From Ariolimax columbianus (lineage: Eukaryota; Mollusca; Gastropoda; Stylommatophora; Arionidae): 64,000 nt of DNA. Of the stretch, positions 57,716 through 64,000 are shown piece by piece. The stretch spans positions 15,217,454 through 15,281,453 of the forward strand of contig JAVGWX010000004.1 in the NCBI GenBank assembly GCA_036924085.1. The letters run 5' to 3'. A program made the position numbers and the translations under genes. The notes under the pieces were generated by a model, which saw nothing but the letters and a program-made list of their open reading frames with translations, was not told the origin of the DNA and did no database searches. Numbering within the stretch: position 1 is the stretch's first letter; each line of letters opens with the position of its first letter.

Positions 57716-58394
57716 TAAACCCACTGCATGCTATGGAAGGACAAATAAATACATATAGTTATGCAGATACTTCCTGGTCCTCAGGATCTAATATGAACAG
57801 GAAAGGGACAACTCATCCACTGAGTAAGATCTATTATAACGAATGCTTCCAAAATTCTGTGGAAAGAAAGTTTCATGAGAAGGACAACCGAACAATTTGT
57901 AGGTGGAACCTAAAATTGAGACCTAGGATTTTCGAATATCCAATGGATTTGGAAATCTGGATAATTTGATCTCGGAGACTAGTGATACGAACTTTGAAAA
58001 AAAAAATAAAGAAAATACACAAACATAGTAGGGTAATTTGAACTGAAAAAAAAGAAACGACACAATACATTTGATCATATAAAAAAACAAACCCAAACCA
58101 AATTATTTATATTTAACACATTTTTCAGCAAGCCACAAGAAGAGTATACACATAGAAAAGTATATCAGCTTTAGTAAGAAATCAGGTTGACTTTATTATG
58201 ATAATTGTCAATTTTCAGTAAGGTTGCCACAATAAAAAAAAAAAACACGTTTCCAGATTCCGATCACAATCTCGTAGTGATTAAAATTGCCACCAGTCTG
58301 AAAAATTTAGAAAAAAACACCAAATAACTGATCCCCTAATAGATATAACAGCATAACAACATCGCAACAATAAACCAAAATAACTTGTGGAGGT
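57716..58394. other. Unassigned AT-rich sequence
   Basis: The 85-aa ORF (57712-57969) shows no recognisable domain. Confidence 0.35.
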
Positions 58395-58399
58395 CACAC

Positions 58400-58592
58400 A
58401 TATATATGCTAGCCTGCATTCCTAAGGCATATATGCTAGCCTGCTGTCCGAAGGCATATATGCTAGCCTGCTGTCCTAAGGCATATATGCTAGCCTGCTG
58501 TCCGAAGGCATATATGCTAGCCTGCTGTCCGAAGGCATATATGCTAGCCTGCTGTCCGAAGGCATATATGTTAGCCTGCTGTCCGAAGGCAT
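58400..58592. repeat. 27-bp minisatellite, 7 units
   Basis: The unit is AAGGCATATATGCTAGCCTG then CTGTCCG. Almost identical units, with the palindromic cores CATATATG and GCTAGC. Confidence 0.96.
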
Positions 58593-58812
58593 GGAACAAT
58601 ACAAAATAGAAAGCCTAGAATAGCATAATATTCTGATGAGCAGGGAAGGACCAGGTATAACAAAATAAAAATAAAAAATAGATAGGAAATGTAAAATAGC
58701 GCGATAGAACTGATGGAATCAGAGCTGTGAAGAAATTGAAGATTTAAATGGCAGACCGAGGTCAGATCTGATACATAAGGCAATCAAACACACAAACATG
58801 AACGAGTAGAAG

Positions 58813-58832
58813 TGGGGGGGGGGGGGGGGGGA
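58813..58832. repeat. Poly-G tract
   Basis: About 18 consecutive G. Confidence 0.95.
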
Positions 58833-58979
58833 AGGGTGGTTGAGGTTCAATCAAGAACAATTCGGGGGAAGAAATGGAGACTTTCTGACAGACATAAACA
58901 AGATAGCGGAGAGGTAGAGATAATACGTAACAGACTTGTATAACGATAACAACAACACCACCCAAAGATCAAATTTTAA

Positions 58980-60545
58980 AGAAGGCTATTTGGAAGAGAA
59001 TAATCTGTCAATAACTAGAGAGGAATTTGACACAGCTCTATACTCCATCCCGCAGAGATGATGCTCGTTAAACTTATCAAAGCAACAAATAAAAAACCCT
59101 ACAAGATTTACCTTTTCAACATGTGAACAATATTTACCGAAAAGATGTATGGCCTACAGATCACACACGGGTAATCATTCCAATACCCAACAAGTTCAAT
59201 CCGGTTGATTGGAACCAATTTCCTACGAACAGCCTAAAATCCCATACTTCGAGAATTCTACTGAAGATAATGAAGAGGAGAATTAATACGAATATATAAT
59301 ATGTGCTAAATGAAAACCAGTTTGGCTTCCGAAAGGATAGAGGTACAAGAGATATAGTTTGAACACTAAGGTTTCTTGCAGAGAGAATGGTAGAACGGGA
59401 TAGATCTCTCTTTATATGCTTTATTGACTATGAAAATGCGTTTGACATGTTGCCGTGGACCAAACCCTTTCCTATTATAGAAAAGCTTTGGACGGATAGA
59501 ACTATTTAAAAGTAATACTAAACTTGTATAAACACCAAACAACGAATATAGCACTCAGGGAGGGAATAACAAACCAAGTGGAAATCAAGAAAGGGCTGAG
59601 ACACGGATGTCTATTATCTCCAAGCCTATTTTATCTGTATTCGCAGGTGATGATGGAAGAAGCCACCAGAAATTACAACATAAGGGTCAAGGTGAATGGA
59701 GAACGAATGTGCCATCAATTTTGCGGATGATCAAGCCATCACAGGAGAAACATAGAAATCATTACAAAAACTGCTCACTAAGATCAACGACACAGCCAAG
59801 ACATTTGTGATGATAATAGCCAAACAAACTCAAAGATAAAATATCAGCATCGAGGGGCCGAGCATAGAACAAGTACAGAGGTTTTCATATTTGGGACAAA
59901 TTATTACAAAGAATGCTCGCTGTGATGTTGAAATTAAAATTAGGATTGAATTAGCACAAAACAAAGGCATTCCGCGAGAAACAAAAACTTATAAAAAACA
60001 AATAAATTCGATATTGAGATTCAGAAAAACAATAATCACTACACGTATCTGGCCCGTCGCATTGTACGGCTCTGAAACATGGACTCTAAACAAATAAGAT
60101 GAACAAACATTAGAAGCATTTCAGATCTATTGCAGGATGGCAAAAAAAAAAAAGAAGGAACGAATAAGTGCTTATAGATATAGTGTCACATAGACATGTA
60201 ATCACGAGCATGCAGGAAGGTCAATTGTTTTGAATAGGTCATAACATTGGATATGGAGCCCTTGGCTTGATTATAACAACAAAGCTTGGCTTGGTCATAA
60301 CTTGAGATACAGAGGTCTTAGCTTGCTCATACATAACATGAGACACTGAGGTCTTGGCTTGGTCATAACATGAAACATGGAGGTCTTCCAGTGAAAATAC
60401 TAGCAAGCAAAATTCAGGGGAAAAGAGGAAGTGGACGTCCTAGAAACAGTTACATCACATAGACTTGCAAGAACATATGGGTGTAGACTTATACTGAGCT
60501 CAACAGATCTGTAAGGATCAGACGACAGTGGCGTGACATGATCAG
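58980..60545 (+). pseudogene. RTE-like retrotransposon relic (plus)
   Basis: Decayed frames follow the order of an RTE-type endonuclease-RT protein from the linker onward. LSITREEFDTALYSIP is near 58995 and NENQFGFRKDRGTRD near 59318. SLFICFIDYENAFD is near 59410. KKGLRHGCLLSPSLF is near 59590, FADDQAI near 59718, and FSYLGQIITKNARCD near 59885. LYGSETWTLNK is near 60064, KIQGKRGSGRPRNSYI near 60410, and QWRDMIRRLQYQ near 60525 before a stop. Multiple stops and frameshifts; the endonuclease is missing. A ~32-bp local repeat (about 60235-60390, GAGGTCTTGGCTTGGTCATA) interrupts the segment before GRPR. Confidence 0.87.
60235..60390. repeat. Short tandem repeat within the RTE relic, about 4 units
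   Basis: GGTCTTGGCTTGGTCATAAC with ATGAGACA spacer, degenerate. Confidence 0.75.
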
Positions 60546-61027
60546 AAGACTTCAATACCAGTCTCCTGATTGAAAAACAGAAGACAGTGGCGTGACATGA
60601 TCAGAAGACTTCAACACCAGTCTCCAGATTGACTAACGGAAGACAGTGGCGTGACATGATCAGAAGACTTCAACACCAGTCTCCAGACTGACTAACGGAA
60701 GACAGTGGCGTGACATGATCAGAAGACTTCAATACCAGTCTCCTGATTGAAAAACAGAAGACAGTGGCGTGACATGATCAGAAGACTTCAACACCTGTCT
60801 CCAGACTGACTAACAAAGGATAGTAGCGTGACATGATGAGAAGACTTCAACACCAGTCTCCAGACTGACTAACGGAAGACAGTGGCGTGACATGATGAGA
60901 AGACTTCAACACCAGTCTCCAGACTGACTAACAGAAGACAGTGGCGGGACATGATCAGAAGACTTCAATATCAGTCTCCAGACTGATTAACAAAGGATAG
61001 TAGCGTGACATGATCAGAAGACTTCAA
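60522..61027. repeat. 59-bp minisatellite derived from the RTE C-terminus, about 8-9 units
   Basis: The unit begins GACAGTGGCGTGACATGATC, then AGAAGACTTCAACACCAGTC and TCCAGACTGACTAACGGAA. The first unit is in frame with the RTE protein end (QWRDMIRRLQYQ). Two unit types (with AAAAACA or ACTAACG) alternate irregularly. Confidence 0.92.
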
Positions 61028-61029
61028 CA

Positions 61030-61315
61030 AACTGGCCAAGACAATCACCTCGGCTTCCTTAGTAGCCCTTCCTGGAAACTGGCTGTTTTTTTTTGGGCAG
61101 CCTGGCTAACGCGGTGAGGGATCGACGTGATCCCCGTAGTAGTGAATGACTCGCAGATTAAGCCAAACATAGCACAACCGCCTGGAGGACCCCGGTCCAC
61201 CTTCATCAGCAAGCTCGGGATGTGAGAAAAGCTACTGCAACCCACCACTTAACGCCCTTTTCAGGGCGTACAAAAGAGTAACCTATTCATTGTGGGCATT
61301 CGCGAACAACGGACA
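61030..61315 (+). repeat. Dispersed repeat DR-B, copy 2
   Basis: Ordered similarity to 14720-14990. It starts directly after the 59-bp array. Confidence 0.8.
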
Positions 61316-61595
61316 ATACAACATAATATTGACATTTATTTGGCAAACAATCTCAAGTTTTTGTTAGTTTAAAAAAACAACCTGTATTCAGGCAACGTCA
61401 TAAGTATAAAAAATGTTTAACACTACAACTTACATTTCCAGAAAGCTTTATTAAGATATTTAACACATACTTAAATACAATTTTTAAGTTTCATTTACGA
61501 ATACAATTAAGTTAAACTTAAAACAGATTACATGTATTCAATTGAGACGTCTCGTCTAAAATGTAAGGGAAATAACTCAAATTGCAAAACAAAGT
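61316..61595. other. Unassigned AT-rich sequence
   Basis: No supported ORF or repeat. Confidence 0.4.
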
Positions 61596-61599
61596 GTTT

Positions 61600-63030
61600 T
61601 TAATATGTGATTTTGTTATTCTCGTCCTAGTTTTAGAGTTAACGGACTTGGTTCTTGAACAAAAATTCATCGCAGCTGTAAGTGCTTCCAAATAGGGTTA
61701 TTGTTTTCCCAACAAAAGCTGTGTTTCAGATACTTGTTCTCTAGAAAATGTTTCTTATGAAAGTCAATTAGGGAAACATCCCTGATTGTTGTCTTCAGAT
61801 CGGAGCTCTCTTGCTATTCAATTAGTTTCAAAGAGGGTGAAGATTGTTTCACTCCAACATCAAATGGGGAAGAGAAGATTTTAAACTTTAATTATTTTGC
61901 TCGAAAATAATGGGACGTGGTGAATTCTTTATTCAAAGACTTCAACTCGTCTGCAAATGAATGACAACATTGTTGTTTTGGTGCGAAAATGTGAGAAAGC
62001 AGCAAATATTGTCTACCCTTAGTTGACTTTACCACAATCGGGATTCGTTCTGAAAGAACTTAATGTGTTGTATGCAGGAAATGTTCTTAAGTTTGTGACT
62101 TGCCATTTAGTTTAATAAGAAGATTTGTAACGTCAACAAGACATGTCAATTCCGCAGCCAACTTATGCTTTTTATCTCTCACTGACGTTTTCCTTTCATT
62201 TTCATGAAAATATTGACCTCATCTTTCAAAACATTAAAAACGTATCAGCATGTTCCAGTTACTTAATTATGGCACTTCACAGTAAAGAGTGAGGTCTTCA
62301 AGCTCGGATTTAACATCTTTGAGAAACTCTCGAAACTGGTCTGGGGGTTAATGCCCTCGTTTTAGGGACATTTATGAAGGAAACTAACGTTGTCATGAAG
62401 TCCCCGCATTTAATTGGTTTTGCACAGACGTATTGTTGGTGTAACATGCAATGAAGAATAAATACATCTTCTATATTGGTGTTCATATCAGCTAACATTG
62501 TTCTGATTTTAGCTAAATCGTTTAAGTTTGACCCAATCATTGCTGGTCCTCATCGGTTCATATCCCGCTTAGTTTCTCCCCGTTAAGGTCAAATTGATTA
62601 AAAACGTTTGTTACTTCCTGGTAAAAGTATTCTTCCACTGCAGTATGTTTCGCTGCCTGAGAAGAACGTAATCCTTTCGTACAACTGAATTTAGCACAGA
62701 CTCCACGGACAAATATAACCAACTGAACGGTATATTTATCGTCTAGAACAATTGACAAAGCTTCAAATTGTGACGCAAGTTCCTTGATGCTTAATTTGAT
62801 GACCATTTTGTCGATACGTGTTGTCAGTTCAACGAAAACGACTTATTTGATCAATGTCCTTGCATGCTTAAGGACACGATACTTAAGTGATAGCACTGAG
62901 ACACTGTTAGGCAAAGTCTCTTTCGGAATATGGCTTTGAGTGATTCTCAATTTTTCACTGACCATTAAAGCTTGCCTGAGCAATGTTGTTAGCTTTATAG
63001 TTATGGAAAGAAACAAAACATATGTTCGAG
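61600..63030 (-). pseudogene. hAT-superfamily (GTF2IRD2/ZBED-like) transposase relic
   Basis: The minus strand carries pieces of a GTF2IRD2-type hAT transposase in correct order. From the N-terminal side: NIAQASFNGQ and KPYSERDFA (about 62990-62920), then KELASQFEALSIVLDDKYTV and LVIFVRGVCAKF (62806-62680). EEYFYQEVTNVFNQFDLNGE follows near 62620, then LHCMLHQQYVCAKPIKCGDF (about 62450) and EVNIFMKMKGKRQ (about 62215). LVDVTNLLIKLNGK comes next (about 62135), then FDVGVKQSSPSLKLIE (about 61860) and LFGSTYSCDEF (about 61695), the C-terminal dimerisation block. The usual LDEST motif reads LDDKY. Stops and frameshifts split the frame (open pieces of 82 and 76 aa). I see no zinc-finger domain and did not locate terminal inverted repeats. 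Confidence 0.82.
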
Positions 63031-63655
63031 CAGATATAGTCTCTTACAAATTTGGAATTTTATCTTTTCACAGCTGACATTTGAATCCCTGTAATTGGAC
63101 TGCTTGGTGTTATAATAGCTTTGTAAGTTGCATTCTTTCACAACAGAAATAGTTTAAAACAAAGTAAACAAATAGGATTTTCTCTAAGCATGACAAAAAA
63201 AAAAACGACCAGTGCAGTCTTCCTAAAATACACGACGTTCACTGTTGACTGTCCTCTTCCCCAATGATGTCATATTAATAAAGCAGAAAAATCAATTATA
63301 ACAAAATAAACCAATATAAGAAATCGAATTGTACCTCAAAATATTTAGTAAATCTAAATATAATAAACTCGCTTAATACAACTTTATGAGACACGTACTT
63401 CAATGCTGACCGTTTTGGGTGACGGTACTGCTTGCCTGCACTCAAACACATATTTTGTAGAAGTGTTTAGACTGACCGTTTCGTGCCTCGTTAGCTTCAC
63501 CTCAACTAACTTTAACTTGCTTTACGTTGTAAAATTTACAAATTTACAGTCCATTGACTTCAGAATTGATGTAAATATCGAGTTCACTTTCGTGACTCGT
63601 GAAACATTTAAAATGAACTCATTATTTATTTGTAAATTTTAATTTAAGAATTTTG
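63031..63655. other. Unassigned AT-rich sequence
   Basis: Contains a 79-aa ORF (63403-63642) without recognisable features. Confidence 0.35.
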
Positions 63656-63659
63656 GGAG

Positions 63660-63935
63660 CAAGTAAAGTAAAGTAAAGTAACCCATTTCACTATTGCCGT
63701 AGGAGCGTGAAATGTTAGCAATCTCACATTTCAAAGACTCGGCTATATGAGAGCTTATGCCATCTCCTCCCACTCACCGCTTTTACTTCCTGGACTGAAC
63801 CGGTACCCATTTAAGGCTGGGTCGACCCGGGAGCCATTGCGGTCTGAAAAAACATTTCCGCCTCAAATGGGGAATGAACCCAGGACCACTCAGATGCGAA
63901 ACCAGGTCGCTAACCGCTAAGTCGCGAGAGCAAGT
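63660..63935 (-). mobile_element. tRNA-derived SINE, family S2, near full length (minus)
   Basis: On the minus strand: a tRNA-like head with A-box region GACTTAGCGGTTAGCG and B-box CTGGGTTCATTCCCC. The central body is GGGTCGACCCAGCCTTAAAT and ATGGGTACCGGTTCAG, and the 3' tail is four TTTAC units (plus-strand GTAAA at 63662-63681). About 270 bp. It has lost little compared with 35111-35252. Confidence 0.85.
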
Positions 63936-64000
63936 AGTTAATTTTTCTCATTGATTACAGTAAAAACGTAACAGTTTGTATGTGACTGGCGGGCTGAATT
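63936..64000. other. Unassigned window edge
   Basis: No feature seen. Confidence 0.4.

Overview
This is a eukaryotic, almost certainly animal, intergenic or heterochromatin-like window. I see no convincing host gene. It is built from three kinds of sequence: non-LTR retrotransposons (one well-preserved copy and many relics), short interspersed repeats, and an unusually dense set of minisatellites and microsatellites. The retrotransposon mix (CR1-like, I/Nimb-like with RNase H, several RTE-like), the tRNA-derived SINEs and the abundant VNTRs suggest an invertebrate, perhaps a lophotrochozoan such as a mollusc. That taxonomic guess is weak and rests on general familiarity, not on a search.

Layout. 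1-2 kb: 5'-truncated CR1-like copy. 2-8.9 kb: SINEs, a 36-bp AT-rich array and dispersed repeat DR-A (a label used here). 8.97-11.2 kb: large 33-bp minisatellite with higher-order structure. 11.5-19.8 kb: degenerate arrays, DR-A, DR-B and an RTE relic. 19.8-21 kb: 36-bp minisatellite. 21.2-24.6 kb: CR1-like element with an open 974-aa EN-RT ORF, inserted in a ~22-bp minisatellite. 25-28.2 kb: more arrays. 29-30.2 kb: RTE relic (minus). 33.0-34.4 kb: diverged, duplicated 28S rRNA 3' ends (minus) next to another RTE-type relic. 34.7-42 kb: SINEs, arrays and unassigned sequence. 42.9-46 kb: 20-bp array, a 1.1-kb tetranucleotide tract and a 1.3-kb CAT-type trinucleotide tract. 46.5-51.5 kb: unassigned repeat, then an I/Nimb-like EN-RT-RNase H element inserted in a 36-bp minisatellite, broken by two stops and a frameshift. 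52.9-58.6 kb: RT scrap, CR1 3' stub, four arrays and a DR-A copy inside an array. 59-61.3 kb: RTE relic whose 3' coding end has been amplified into a 59-bp minisatellite, then DR-B. 61.6-63 kb: hAT/GTF2IRD2-type transposase relic (minus). 63.66-63.93 kb: tRNA-derived SINE.

The recurring theme is two-way traffic between mobile elements and tandem repeats. At least five elements sit inside minisatellite arrays, and at least three tandem arrays appear to have grown out of element sequence. I did not find a new enzymatic or defence system; this structural relationship is the most noteworthy feature. All family names come from reading motifs by eye; no database search was run.
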